From: Mytilisepta virgata
Lineage: Eukaryota > Mollusca > Bivalvia > Mytilida > Mytilidae
Length of the DNA: 64,000 nucleotides
Direction: 5' to 3'
NCBI GenBank assembly: GCA_028015205.1
Contig: CM051514.1
Coordinates: 47,012,150-47,076,149 of the forward strand
Part shown: positions 44,460 to 57,131 of the stretch, piece by piece
Position numbering within the stretch: position 1 is the stretch's first letter
Layout of the letters: each line of letters opens with the position of its first letter
The notes under the pieces: model-generated
Told to the model about the DNA's origin: nothing
Database searches by the model: none
Seen by the model: only the letters and a program-made list of their open reading frames with translations
Program-made: the position numbers and the translations under genes

Positions 44460-47400
44460 AAAATATCTGGCACGTCGAAATACAACAAACGTTTTCTCAA
44501 CACAATATAATTACTGTTCAAGTGAACATTCATGTGATATCAGTTCTGATGCATTCCACATTTGAACAATTATTGTTGCGTCAGCAGTGAGATCTCAGGG
44601 TCGAAAATATGGGGAATATATGTATATACAAAAATATATATGTTCCCTAAGAATGTCATTAGTTTAAAAAGAACTTGCGAATAATATCAAACAGCTTAAA
44701 ATCTAACTAAAAAATAGCACTGTAAAATTGAAAAACATCAGGAAAGGTTAACAATGAACAAACTATATTAAAAATCATAACATCTTCATCCAAACTACAG
44801 CATCAAAAATGGACGAACACAAAACATAAATAACAGATATAATGAAACTAGACTTTACTGAAACAAAAGCTATTACAACGCAAACTTCGATAAAAACCAA
44901 AAAATAATTATTTTTTAATAAGACAATTCGGCGTCCCGTGTATCTAGTCGTGGGAAATTTGAAACATTTTATTCGAATTTTGTCACAATACATTCATATG
45001 TAAGAAACGGTAAAATTAAGTAAACCTGCTATTGACTATTAAAGAGCTATTAACAAGCAATCACCATTAAAGCACGTCGATATTGAAAAGGAGTATTATT
45101 TTCAAAAGTTCGTCAAATATTGACACCTGCAGTTTAATCATTCCGGACATTATTTACATACAGGTACGAAATTTCGTGTAAAACAGCTAATTTTTCGATA
45201 ATTCATTTCTGGAGACCCCGCACGTGCACTTGTTTACCTTGTTAATATTTACACATGACCGTTATGTAAATAAAAATTTGTATTTGAGGGTTATTTTAAT
45301 ATTGTCTTTTGGTTCGAATGTCTGTTGTATAACAAAAAGTGAGGAATTTAAATAACTATCGGAAATTTGTAAAACGGATGCTAATTAATAATTGTATTCA
45401 ATTTGATATCACCTTTGAAAGATATTTTATTCTTCAGTGATATGATTTTATTGAGTTTGAAACTGGTTGCATTTCATGTATTAAGTTTTTAGCTGGTGTT
45501 CAAGAAAAAGTTCAATTCGACTCATGAACAAGATACAGCAAATGTTTTATTGACAATCATGTCGCCCTTTCGCGCTGTCAAATTAGAACTGAATATAATA
45601 CCATGATTGATAATTGAAATTATTAGGCATAAAATATTATATATACACAAATAATAATAATAATAAAAATTAAAAAAAAAAAGAAAAACAGCCTCAATCG
45701 TCAATACCTTCCCCTCAAATCATCCTCAAACTATAAGCACAAATTAAACATTTCATAAACGGATTTAAAAAATGTGGTTAGGAAATTCGTTTGGTCTCGC
45801 GTAAATAACTACATCCCTTGTGGAATTTAATTTTCATGGTATGATAAGTCAAAACTGTCACTGAATATTGGTGGGACCCCAGTTCAAAATATAAAGTACC
45901 CGAAAACAACCTTAGATCTGTATAAATTTAGGGGGGGGGGGGGCTGAAAGACTGAATACAAATCGAACGCCACTTTTCACATATTATTTTTGTATTCATT
46001 AAGTGTGACATTTTCATGAAAGTATTCCTCAATAGTAAAATGATATCGAGGCAAACATTAAATCATTTTCCTTATTGTGTTTTGATTGCACTGAATTTGC
46101 ATCAACTGTTTAAGATGATACTTGACACGTGTCTCTATTTTTCGGAAGTCACCATACCACACGACTGCTGCATATACATTTGGTATATTGCTGTCGCCCT
46201 ATGTTTTGAACAGATAAATAATTAACAATAATTGCAGCCATTTTGTAGAATACAACTGCTAGAGTTTCTACCTAAAGTGGCAGTGCATATTTGTTCAAAA
46301 AATTCATGACAGATTTATGCCTTTATTTTATATTTTTGTCACATGTCGCATTTTAAGAGAATGAGATCAAGTGTTTTTTAAATTAGAACTGAAAATTTAT
46401 ACATTGAAGCATATTGTACCGACTCTTCTTCCTTACATGTGAAAAAGGAATTATTACTAGTTTTTTTGTATATTTTGTGATTAGATTACTCATGAAACGT
46501 TTTTTTTTATTCACTCAATAATAATTTACGACCAGCAGCAAATGATAATAGCCCAAATTTCTTAGTTTTACCAACAAATGGCCAGGTCCTCTCCAGAGAC
46601 GTATACGTTTCTATCCTGGAATAACAATGAAGAATAAAACGAAGTGTATAAAATACGGTCATCGTTAAGTTCCAAGGATACTGTATACTTAAAACATGAA
46701 AATGCTCACTGTTGTTTTCTTCATTTAAGGCGAACTAAGGGTAAACCTAAAGCTGTTCAGCGACACATACTCGTTATAATGCTTTATAATCTCTATTTAG
46801 GTTTCATTTCATGTTCTGGTGTGTCTTTATATCAAGTGTACGCTAATGGCCAAAACATTGGTAAAGTGTAAAAAAGGGATGTAGCTAAAAGAAGTATTGG
46901 TGGTGTTAATCTTTCATGTTGGTAGAGTGGAAAAACTAGATTTACGGAAAATTCCAAGTTACAAATACGTTTTGAAAATCATGCAAAAGTAATACGTGTA
47001 CTTGCTGGAGATATAGCACGAATGTTGACATTCAGTTTGCTAGTTCCAGGTTGTATTCGTATGTTCAAATTTAGTCTATATATTTTTTTTATTATTATTT
47101 TTGCAATTATTTGTTTTTATTGTTTTTTTAAAAAAAATTTATGTATTTATTTATGTTTGTATCTTTCTGAATCTTGCATCCGATTTCTTTTTTCTCTGTA
47201 GTCTGTTTATTGGTATGGTGATTCCAAGTCCCTGAATTAGAAGGAACATAAAATTCGGTTTCAAGGTGAAATCTTTCTTTAATCTTTCGGCAATTCAAGT
47301 GCAGAACCTGGGTTCAATATTTTAGCGCCTTACACTGAGCTAACATTTGGTACAGTTTGTTTTGATGAATCGCTGACTGTCGAGATAGGCATTCAATGAA

Positions 47401-48160
47401 TCACAAAACTTTTTTATGTTAATATTTTTTGTATCTAATTAAGGAAAAAAGGAGATAAAATTTTAAAACAGTGTCTCTCTTTTCCTTGGCGCACGTACCC
47501 CGTCTCTCCGTATTTAATAAAACATCAATCATCCGATAAGATAATTATCGCACTATCAGATTGTTAAACCATTATCATATCATTTTATAATCCTCCATTT
47601 TATGTTTTATTTGACTTTTTACTGTCATCTGATGAATTTTCTATTTAAATAATATAAAATGGTACAGGTGTGAACTTAACTAGAAATGACACGCATGCGC
47701 AGTAAAGTCGTTTCATGTCACAATAACGGTACTTCAGAATGATATGACGATATCAAATATTTCATGTAAATTGTTTATATATGTCCAGAAATGTCAGTCA
47801 TATATAGATAAAATTATATAAAAACTCATTTATAAATATTTAAATGTTAACTCAGAAATTTAATCTTATATAAAAATTAAGTAATACTTGTATAATCTAT
47901 GGTTAATTTTTTTATTGTGATTAGTACATATACAGATGCCAATTCAATGGTACAAAACACTGTTAAAAATAATAATGATTTTTATTTTTTTGGCTAAGAT
48001 CTATTTTTAATTGGTATTTTTACCGAAAAGAAATGACAATGAATGAAATCAAAATGTCAAATCACCACAACAATACTATATAAATATTTGATTTCCAAAA
48101 TTCATTTCGTAGGAATATGACACTAAACCACAGTTGTAATATTATAGTATTATTAAATGA
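44460..48160. other. Gene-poor stretch
   Basis: AT-rich DNA with a G-tract at 45931-45944 and T-tracts near 47085-47135. The 75-aa frame at 46644-46871 contains KGKPKAVQRHILV and sits in a slightly less AT-rich patch (46560-47070), which might be a very old element relic, but I do not recognise it. No gene is supported. Confidence 0.35.
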
Positions 48161-48165
48161 ATAAA

Positions 48166-48298
48166 TAAAGCCGGTGTTATGTCCGAGTCGGTCGTATTGG
48201 GTCGAAGTCAATTGTATAGGCCCGAGGCAATGCCGAGGGCCTATACAGCTGATCGAGACCCAATACAACTGTACGAGGACATGATACAGGCTTTTATA
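48166..48298. mobile_element. Near-perfect hairpin element, ~60-bp arms
   Basis: The left arm GCCGGTGTTATGTCCGAGTC, GGTCGTATTGGGTCGAAGTC, AATTGTATAGGCCCGAGGCA is mirrored by TGCCGAGGGCCTATACAGCT, GATCGAGACCCAATACAACT and GTACGAGGACATGATACAGG. There is almost no loop. Composition is GC-rich against the background. Confidence 0.85.
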
Positions 48299-48406
48299 AA
48301 AAAAATATCCATTTTATGACACCTTTATTAACTAATGGCTTATAATTACAGTACTTTTGTTAACCAGTGACTTAACATACGTTATAAAACATCTACAACG
48401 ATATAT

Positions 48407-48848
48407 TTAATACAGTCCCATGTGTCTGAAAAACAGGAACTGGTCATTAATACAGGTCTAATACAGAAAATCCTGTATCATTTATTCAAAATTGCAGACA
48501 ATAAACCAGTTTGGGTTACAGCAATACAAAACAACAATAAACAAACACAAAGTCATAATAACCTTTTAAACTGTGAAATATATCATAAGCAAAAAGTGAC
48601 ATCAAGAGTCCCTGTCCTCAGTTCCAATGACTGTGTTATGAAGGAGCCAAGTAATCCCACCTGTTCATTGCTGCTAGGATTTAATATCTTTTTTATTTTT
48701 TCAGCATCATTTACAGTTTAGACCTGTATTAATGAACAGTTCCGGTTTTGTTTTAACTGGACAGTTTTTACTGTATTTCAACACATTAGTTAATAAATGT
48801 GATTGTTTATCTCTACCTCAAGTTTCATTGGGCTGTATTAATAAAAAA
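48407..48848. mobile_element. MITE-like element with TAATACAG termini
   Basis: The outer ends TTAATACAGTCCCATG (left) and ATTGGGCTGTATTAAT (right) are inverted repeats. An inner pair, AACAGGAACTGGTCATTAAT..ACAGGTCTAA and TTAGACCTGTATTAATGAAC..AGTTCCGG, is longer. The 99-aa frame at 48422-48721 lies inside and is not supported. TAATACAG words connect it to 48166-48298 and 30148-30636. Confidence 0.7.
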
Positions 48849-49269
48849 AAAAAACCCTCTCTAATGTTGTTGTACTTTACAAAGTATAGGTTTTATTGAA
48901 TTCTGTGTATGGTTTATTAACTACCATTTACATTTCATCTATTTAACATGTGAAATAAACTACTTATATATTATAAAGAAATATCCAAAATATTATACAA
49001 CATTTTCCGCCAATATCAGAATAATATTCATATAAAAATAAAATTAATATATATTCAAAAAAATATTTGTAAAAACTGTTAAATCCGTAAATAAATTTGT
49101 TTTTTCTGTTTTCTATTGATATCTGACATAATAAACACTTTATGTACACAATAAAATGATGTTTACACGTTAGATTAGTTGAAGTACACCATCTCCTTTG
49201 ACAAAGCCTATAATTTTCAGATTTACATTTCAAAGTTTCATTCATTCAATGTTATAAAGCATCCTCGTT

Positions 49270-50142
49270 ATAATCCTACACTTAAAAAACCAATTTCCTT
49301 GCAATGCTCCGTTGCATCCGATTAGATCCTGTCATTATCGACATACGCATGCGCTTGTCGCATTTCAGTGCAATATGGTGGGAAATTCAAATAACACTTT
49401 ACATTTTTGCAGTTTTCCCAAACACACGAATAAAACTTGTCTTTTCGGAAAGCCGACCAGGTTTATATGATTGTTTAATAAACGTTAAACAACCAACAAC
49501 ACTAATTGTCAAATTTGACCAAGGAAACTGTTAATTCAATTGCATATTTTACAAATTTGCAGCTGCACAATTGACAAATCTGCAATTTGATGAAGCTTAC
49601 GTTACTATTAAAAAGTTTTGACGCGCTGTTACATTTTTTTTGTCTCTTTATTCGCCCTTTACCTTACAAGACAAACGGATCTGATGTTTTAATTGTCCTC
49701 TGACAAGTTCTCAACAGGGCACTTTTCCGTTGTCGGTTAAGCGAACGGATGCGTTTCATTCAAATGAATATTTCATAGCTCATAAAATTACTGGGATTAT
49801 TTAGTGCCACTCGATTAGGAATTTGATTATTAAATCTTATTCAAGTTCAGCAACATTCACGCCAGGAAACATCTGCTTTAGACTCGATGAAAGACGGGCA
49901 TGAAATGAAAGCGTTTATTTTCATTTCCATGTAAACTTAGAATAATTAGAAAATAACAAGGAACACCTCGGTAATATCGAGTTGCTTTCATTGTGTATGT
50001 GATTAATTGGATGCTGAATTTAAGATTTCAGTCATATCAAGATCATATAATCACGAAACACGGGACGGAAGCAGAAGACAGGTGATCGCGCGGGAAGCGC
50101 GTGCACTGAAAGGGAGAGAGTTTGCAGCATCTTCGTTCAACA
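49270..50142 (+). promoter_or_regulatory. Promoter-like, repeat-poor stretch with CpG cluster
   Basis: From about 49300 the sequence loses the repeat signs and the extreme AT bias. It carries homeobox-like ATTAAT/TAATTGG words and CATTCAAATGAATATTCAT-like octamer text. It ends in a CpG cluster (GATCGCGCGGGAAGCGCGTG at about 50085) some 50 bases before a well-placed ATG. No TATA element is seen. Assignment rests on composition and context only. Confidence 0.3.
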
Positions 50143-50179
50143 ATGGCTAACTGCATGATGTTAGATAATATTTGTTTAG
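50143..50179 (+). CDS. Possible short first coding exon (12 codons)
   Basis: ATG in the strong context AACAATGG opens MANCMMLDNICL and meets a donor-like TTTAG|GTAATA at 50179/50180 (phase 1). The next in-frame codons past the donor reach a stop quickly, as expected for an intron. I do not recognise the peptide and see no partner exon downstream in the window. The gene, if real, would continue beyond 64 kb or have small exons I missed. Confidence 0.2.
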
Positions 50180-50184
50180 GTAAT

Positions 50185-52015
50185 AAATTAATTTAAATCT
50201 TTGCCGTAAAAAAAGCGTTTTCCTCGTGTACAATTTCTCGGGGAGCTAACTTGATTACCACAAAAGTTGTGTAGCTGTTTCTCTAGACGTGCAAAGAACG
50301 CCGTTCTGACGTAAGGCATTGCATACCATTTTCTTGCCAGAAATGTGTAAACTGTTACAAAGAATGAAAACGAACACATTTCATTTTTAAACTGCCAAAT
50401 TTGTCTTTTGTTTCAAGGTGGGTAGAAGGGTACTTTTGGCAGATGGATAGAGCTTCGATACAGAGGATTATTGTCAAACAGTGATACTTCGCAAGCTGTT
50501 ACATCTGCCTGGTGGGTACATAGGCTATCAAAAAATCTTGTGGCATCAGTCCTGCATATCAGACATCTTCTGTTATCCTAATTTTACATCTGCAAGTTCG
50601 GTTAAGAAGCAGATAATTCCATCTTCATATTGATCCAATTTTCCTTGTATTTTGAACATTTATAAAAGTCTGTTATCTAGAATTTAAGTCTTTGTAAACA
50701 CTGTAATCTGAAATCCACCTGTTGGATAAACTTTGACTTCTAAAACAACAAACTTGACAACCCTTCCCTTCTATACATAGTTCTAATTTCCCTTTGTCTC
50801 TCTTAACAGGCAGAAAGTTCTCTCATTGAAGGTTTGATACGTTTCAAGTACACATCAACAAACATTCAATAGGTTTATCTCAAGGATATAGATATATTAT
50901 TAATAATAATGTTACATAATTATGGCTAATACGGTCATCATCAGAGTATCAGCCACAGACCCATTTGGCATATGAAAGGTCTAATCGCACATAAAAAACC
51001 AAGCAAGTACATACATATATATAAGAAGGGGATGAAAAATGCAAAAAAAACAAAAAAACATTCTCTACCCCACCGAAGGTTGTGTAAAAATGAAACAATA
51101 AAATGAAGGAGTGACATTTTTTTTCTTAATCATGAAAAATAAGATAACACGAAAAGTGGGCGTATTATGATTGTTTGCTCGTATCTCTGATTATATAGTT
51201 AGATAAAAGACGGGTGTAAAATCATTCAAACTACTCAAACTTTACTTATGCAAAAATATACATCTTTGAAGAAAAATTGAAAATGTATGCCATCTATATA
51301 ACATGTAAAATAATTTTTTTTCCCTTTACTTCTCTTTTTTTTTATGCGTCCAGTATTGACTTTTATCGTTTTATTTCTAATCGCTATAACATTCTGATCA
51401 TCCCAATGAATTAGAATAACAATTTCTTACTAATGTCTTAACTTGTTTTAAGTTTTGTGACAGTTAAAACTTTTTTCCCGCCATATCATTTTCTAAAAGT
51501 ATGATTGGCTATCTATAGAATTGCACGTGATCGATTGTATCAAGTATCATGCAGTTGTTAGACAGATTTCATTTAGATGAATGTATAAAATATTTGAATA
51601 AAACCAAAAATCAGATCAATGCACTATTTGGGGATTAAAACCACTTTTAGCACAACTGTCTTCATCGTGGCGACAAAGTGTATTGGAAGACAATATCCTT
51701 TTCTTTTGAAGGAAAAATGGCAAAATTCTTTCTATTTAGGTTTGCTATGGTTTATCGAAGATCTACACCACTTTCAGCGCAACCGCTTATCTCGTCGCGA
51801 CCATTTTTTCATTGATGGAGAAATCCGAAGTATCCAGAGAGAACCAACTTTAGGTATAAGACAAAAAGAGTAGTTACTAAATTCAGATAACAAATAATTT
51901 ACAGAAACTTTTATTATATATAGACACAAAACACAAATAACAGAGACATAGAACAGAGAATTACCAGTAAAGTGTGAACTTCAACTAAAAATATGAGGAT
52001 CTCCGGAACAGTTAT
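50185..52015. other. Stretch following the possible first exon
   Basis: 50185-50900 stays less AT-rich and free of obvious repeats. At 51625-51830 a short direct repeat (CCACTTT(T/C)AGC(A/G)CAAC..) gives the 84-aa frame 51619-51873, which I do not consider a gene. Confidence 0.35.
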
Positions 52016-52020
52016 CATAT

Positions 52021-53347
52021 CCTGGGACCAGGTTTTCGAAGATGTCTTATGACTACGACATATATCGTACGATGGTCATACTACGAGTCGCGGTCATAAA
52101 ATGTGTTTTCGAAAGGGTCGCAACTTGTGATGTGTTACAAAATTTGTCACAAAGTTACGACACCAAAGAAGGTGTCGTAAGATGGTCTTATAATGATCGT
52201 ATATGATTAGAAGCACGATTAATTCGTTACGCGGGAATTTGAATGTTCGAACCCTAGGTATTTCTTATTCATATTAAAATACAGTAGACCGATAAACACT
52301 TACAATGGTTTTATTGATCCATGTTAATAGATTGTCACATTCCATAATTGATTTACATGTATATGCATGTTACACATGTACAGCAAACCTTTATGCATTA
52401 ATCATTTTTAAAAGGCTATTAAAATTAAATATAGATTCTCCTTCAGGTACGAGTGAGTTGTGGAATTTCTCCACCCGAGATAGTTAAATTTTCTATTTTC
52501 AACACGCGAGCTTTTGCGAGCGTGTTAAAATCTAAAATTGAACTATTGAGGGTGGAGAAATTCCATAACTCACGAGTACATTGAAGGAGAATGTTTCTCC
52601 TATGATTTTCGAGAAAAACCTCACGAAAATGTCGTTGCTATGTAGTTTGTTTACATAGACGTCATTTCGAGACCTCTATAGTTTATCGTTCCAATAACTA
52701 TAGAAAAAACGTAAGAAATTTAATCAACGGGCAGTGGTTTTAAATATTATGTATTTTTATCCCACCGATTAAACACGTCAAGAATAGGAGAAAATTAATT
52801 AAACGTTCTTATTTATTTATTTTTTCTTCTTTTAGTTACATGTAATTTTTTAAAATTAAATCCCGTACTTTGTTAAATCATTTAAAATTTCATTATTTGT
52901 CATTACTGACTTGCGATTGTCATACGATCGTCGTAACTATGATTGTCTTAGGATACCTTTGTTTTACATCATACGACAGGTCGTAAGACCATAATAACTT
53001 AGTCGCAAGTAATGCCATAAGATATGTCTTACGATCAATCTTACGATACTTTCGAAAACCTGGCCCCAGGTAAAAGTTTATCGGTCTACTCTATTTTAAT
53101 ATGTATAAGAAATACCTAGGGTTCGAATATTCAAATTCCCGCTTAACGAATTATTCGTGCTTCTATACATATACGGTCATTATAAGACCATCTTCCGACA
53201 CCTTCTTTGGTGTCGTAACTTTGTGACAAATTTTGTGACATGTCACAAGTTGCTACTCTTTCGAAAACATTTTATGACTGCGACACGTCGTAAGACCATC
53301 TTACGATATGTCGTAGTCATAAGAAATTTTCCAAAACCTGGCCCCTG
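52021..53347. mobile_element. 1.3-kb element with ~275-bp terminal inverted repeats
   Basis: The left arm 52021-52300 starts CCTGGGACCAGGTTTTCGAA and runs through TCTTATGACTACGACATAT, CACAAAGTTACGACACCAAA, GAAGGTGTCGTAAGATGGTC, TTATAATGA..CGTATATG, GCGGGAATTTGAAT, TTCGAACCCTAGGTATTTCT and AGTAGACCGATAAAC. The right arm 53078-53347 is the reverse complement with scattered differences, ending CCAAAACCTGGCCCCTGG. Many GTCGTAAGAC/GTCTTACGAC words recur both in the arms and in the interior near 52915-53045. A third, internal copy of the terminus (GAAAACCTGGCCCCAGG) lies at about 53055. No transposase is encoded, so it is a large non-autonomous foldback. Confidence 0.85.
52436..52593. mobile_element. 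Hairpin element nested in the 1.3-kb foldback
   Basis: The left arm ATTCTCCTTCAGGTACGAGT, GAGTTGTGGAATTTCTCCAC, CCGAGATAGTT and the right arm AACTATTGAGGGTGGAGAAA, TTCCATAACTCACGAGTACA, TTGAAGGAGAAT pair over about 70 bases. The centre is CACGCGAGCTTTTGCGAGCG with its own short inverted words. Confidence 0.85.
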
Positions 53348-53349
53348 GC

Positions 53350-54275
53350 CCCTGCTGTGTACTCAGTATATTTCTCATACTACAAACGGGGGGAGAGGGC
53401 TGGTGGTGATAAATATGTAAACAGGAAAGGTATATAGCATAAGATTCTCAGTCTTATTTATAAATATAATAGAGAATAGAAAAATGCTGAATCATAATGG
53501 AAAATCATATTTTTAAAAGAAATGGCTTTTTAATTGTTTTTAATAAAAAAACAAATTCCGGTATTTGAATTACATATTCATTTTATAATTTGTTCAAATA
53601 TACACAACAGTATTCAGTGAAAATATTTTTTACCATACTTATTTTAAGTATGTTTAACAGATAGTGATAGCCGAGACAAACGAGACATTCCGAGGGGCTA
53701 CATACAAGCAATGGCACCACTGGAAATGGTTGTATGAGAAATAATCCATGTAAAATGTTTTATACGTTGTTAAAAAACTTATTCGACATACATAAAGATA
53801 ATCAAAAGTCCAAAGTATGTTAATAAGAAATATACTGAAGAATGACAAACCTGCAGAAATCACCAGCTAGTTCTACAACATTTTAGGTGATTGTTTTTTT
53901 TAGTTCTGCATTTTTGGCCTTAAGCACTGCTCATGAGAAATGATTTGTTGAAGTACGGGTATCCTCGAAATTAAAGCTACGACCGAGTGAATGCCTTTGA
54001 TGGTAGATTTAATATAACTATTATGGTTTTCAAATTTACTGTTATCAAATTGAAATATACATGTATTTGGAATTTTAAAATGATTAAGCTATACCCAGAT
54101 GCCTTTTTCCACCACATTTTTGGTTATTTTATATATGAATCTGTTCCGTCAGTCTTTATTCATATTGACTGGGTATCCAGGAGACAATAAACTTACAGTC
54201 ACAGTACCGAAACTGCAATCATTTTCAGTGTTTTGTGTGTTAAATTCAGACACTAAGTTGTTTACCATATAGAAT
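53350..54275. other. Intergenic stretch, no supported gene
   Basis: AT-rich. Frames at 53654-53863 and 53987-54190 are unsupported. Confidence 0.4.
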
Positions 54276-54279
54276 TAAA

Positions 54280-54600
54280 ATGGCATATTTTCACAGATAT
54301 GGTAGATCTCCACTAGGCACCTGTGACAGATCATGGGAGCTCAACCCACAGAGCTGCCTACGCGTCCCCAGATGGTGGATAGGGGGGCCATCTCGTTGGG
54401 GGGGGGGGGGGGGGTGTCAGGTCATATTACGGAAAGCCGGACCGCGGACCATAGTGGGTAACGTTTTTGGGGCAATGCCAAACTCATGCACGCTAAAGAT
54501 CCCTTCTGCATATTTTTCGAAAAAGAGTAGGCTGGTGGCCGCTACAGAAGGCTGAATTATCCGATTCTACCCAACATCCTCCTTTTACAGTGGCAGTCAA
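54280..54600 (+). repeat. GC-richer interspersed element (SINE-like)
   Basis: Carries GGGAGCTCAACCCACAGAGC (tRNA B-box-like only in part), a G-tract at 54401-54415, GTCAGGTCATATTACGGAAA, GGCAATGCCAAACTCATGCA, CGCTAAAGATCCCTTCTGCA and AAAAGAGTAGGCTGGTGGCC. The string ATGCACG-TAAAGATCCC followed by GAAAAAGAG is one that I know from interspersed repeats in marine invertebrates. Opposed frames at 54280-54834 are readings of it. Confidence 0.45.
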
Positions 54601-54604
54601 AATT

Positions 54605-55380
54605 GGTTCCCCTTTGTGCCCCGCCCCATTTTTGAATTGTTTGATAAATTGTTGAACTGGTTCTCGTCCTGAAGAAGCATGACGTATTTGACACTGGAAG
54701 TTAAGCAAGCAACAATCAATCAATGTCATGGTCACTTTGTTCACGATAAGAAAATGTAGCAATGATGGTACCGTGAGCGAATTAAAAAGGGGACGCAAAT
54801 CTCGACCAACATCTGTATTATCGATGATAAACACCCAGGACTTATTGAAATTGCATCAAGATTAGTCATTATAATTTTTTTTTTTTTTTGACAAATATTC
54901 TTATATTAAGTCATTTATACATTAGAATAATGACAATTCATTTCCCTGACCGTTAAAAATATCGTAAATTCATTGACGCGGCATCATTGTAGTGGAAAAA
55001 ATGTAGAAAAAGAGGAACGGCATCTTGTGTACACGAAAACATACAAATAAAACAAAAATAAGCATTTTGTATTGCTGTTCTTTAAAAATACAGTTTCATA
55101 ACAAAACTTTGAACTCCAGGGAAAATTTCATAGTCAAAATAAGACAAACTGGCAAAGCCGGAAGATACGCAAATACCAAGAACAGCTGGAAAGCAAGAGT
55201 CATACTCCTGACTTGGTACATGCGCAAACTTTAATCTTTAGCTGAAGTAACTGTAATCAGTATAGTCTATTTATGCTTATGGAAAATAAATGCTTTATCA
55301 TGCAAGTTTAATAAAGATTAATTCTTTAAGCTATCAAGGTCTAAAAGGCTAGTTTCTAGGTGTTTGTGGTATGTGATAGG
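54605..55380. other. Intergenic stretch, no supported gene
   Basis: AT-rich with a T-run at about 54880. Frame 55025-55234 is unsupported. Confidence 0.4.
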
Positions 55381-55382
55381 GC

Positions 55383-55530
55383 CACTGCATTATATATCAA
55401 CAAAAGAATACCGAAGCGACAAAACAATCAGAAAAGTCCACAAATTCGAAGTCCAAGGAAAAGACAAAGTCAGGAGAATGGAACACAACAAACAAACGTG
55501 ACATGGAAACACGTATAACTAAAATTAGCA
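55383..55530 (+). repeat. Dispersed repeat, AAAGAATACC family
   Basis: ATATCAACAAAAGAATACCG, AAGCGACAAAACAA, GTCCACAAATTCGAAGTCCA, GGAGAATGGAACACAACAAA and CACGTATAACTAAAA. The tail part of this family (AACAAAACTAGAACAAGACA then GCACAG) is found separately at 56262-56330. Confidence 0.75.
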
Positions 55531-55694
55531 TTTTATTTCTAGTTTAGTTTCGGAAAATACGACGGTCACGTTTTCAAATGTTTAAAACTGATGGCTAAAA
55601 TTTGCTGATAAATATGATTTCTGACCATGAAGCTGATTTATGCTGAAAGAGAGGATGTTTGACAATTGATTTAAGCTCATTGTGATGGTTCAAT

Positions 55695-55866
55695 ATGTAT
55701 GCATGGACTTAAGCGGCATCTCAATCTGACCTTGTAGATCAGCATTTTGTGTTTTTGAAGTGTGCAAATTTTGCACAAATATGTATGCATGGACTTAAGC
55801 GGCATCTCCATCTGACCTTGTAGATCAGCATCTTGTGTTTTTGAAGTGTGTAAATTTTGCACAAAG
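55695..55866 (+). repeat. 86-bp tandem duplication
   Basis: ATGTATGCATGGACTTAAGC, GGCATCTC(A/C)ATCTGACC, TTGTAGATCAGCAT, TTTGAAGTGTG and AAATTTTGCACAAA starts at 55695 and again at 55781. I count about four substitutions. The minus-strand frame 55677-55862 is a by-product. Confidence 0.9.
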
Positions 55867-55869
55867 TTT

Positions 55870-56920
55870 TGAAATATAAATTACGAAAAAATGGGCCGAA
55901 AAAAAGCTCTATTATATTAACTTTTTAAAAAGGCCCAATGCTACATTTATAATTTCTGCCATGTGTCATATCCATTGAAATTCAACATTTAGACGATACC
56001 TTGTCCTAGAATTGGGTCATTACAATGCATTTTGCACAATATTTTGAAAAAAATTATCATTTCCGATGCTACGGGTATCCAAGGAAAAAAAGATATTTTG
56101 GAAGAAATCGGTCCGTCACAACTTTGTGATTCTTTTCATATTATATATATATTTGGGTCTAAAAACCAAAATAAAAGGAAGATTGTGCATGACAAACAGG
56201 TACTATTTCATATTTTGTAGCTAAAATTCAACTCAAAATGACAATTGTATAGTACTACCAAGAGAATAAAAAAACATATAATAAACTAAACAAAACTAGA
56301 ACAAGACAGCACAGAAATTAAAGTACTAGCAATGTTCACTCCAATATATCTAGCATGATCATTTCTCTTACAGCTTCGGCCTTTACACTTTTACATGACT
56401 GCTATTCATCGATTTGTTGAATACAGAATGTGTATGACTAAATAAAATATTTCTAATTTAAATAATAATTATTCACAAATTCAATATGCTAATTACCCAG
56501 TATAGATGTAAGCATTCTTCTGAAACAGTTTTACGACTTGGAGCGGAAGATTATTTTGTAATATCAACGACAAATAACGCATTCTAAATTTTAATACAAT
56601 GTTTTGTGGTCTATAGTTTAATTTAAGCGTGTGCATAATACATGTTAGAATATAAAATTCAAATGAAATTGGGTTAACAAGTACGCTATAGTAATAATTC
56701 ACAATATGAAAAATATCACATGCTGAAATACTTGATTTTTTTTCTTTTCTATCAAATAACGTTGATAAAAAATGCTTCTGTACAGATGTGAAAATTCGTC
56801 TTCCTAAAAGGCATACAAAATTCAAACTTTTAAACAATTTCAAAATTTGTTATGTGTTCGTTATTGCTATATATACAGTGAATTGTTATGCAAAAATCGT
56901 GGAATGGTACAAGTTACTAA
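55870..56920. other. Intergenic stretch, no supported gene
   Basis: Contains the 56262-56330 tail fragment of the AAAGAATACC family. Frames at 56032-56220 and 56493-56843 are unsupported. Confidence 0.4.
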
Positions 56921-56921
56921 G

Positions 56922-57131
56922 AGTTCATTCCTTGTATTGCACAAGGTAGATCTCCTTAGCTGAAATTTTGCTTACTATTTCTAGTACTTCTTGTTTAATA
57001 TAAGATTGGTTTTTGGTCTTCCAAATGTTTCGGTTTTAATGCTGCTGATGAGAGGTAACTCCTTGAAATACGTCGTATACAGCATATAATAAATTTACTA
57101 CATCTAATATTAGTATCTTTGGATTGTTATT
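56922..57131 (-). repeat. ~230-bp dispersed repeat, partner inverted at 39898-40127
   Basis: GTATTGCACAAGGTAGATCT, AGTACTTCTTGTTTAATAT, CTTCCAAATGTTTCGGTTTT, AGGTAACTCCTTGAAATACG and CTAATATTAGTATCTTTGGA mirror the 39.9-kb copy. Confidence 0.85.

Noticed and set aside
46644..46871. 75-residue frame KHENAHCC...KGKPKAVQRHI
   Set aside because: Looks slightly protein-like but flanking frames are broken and I recognise no family; kept only as a possible ancient relic in the intergenic note.
51619..51873. 84-residue frame
   Set aside because: Built on a short internal direct repeat, with no motif and no splice partners.
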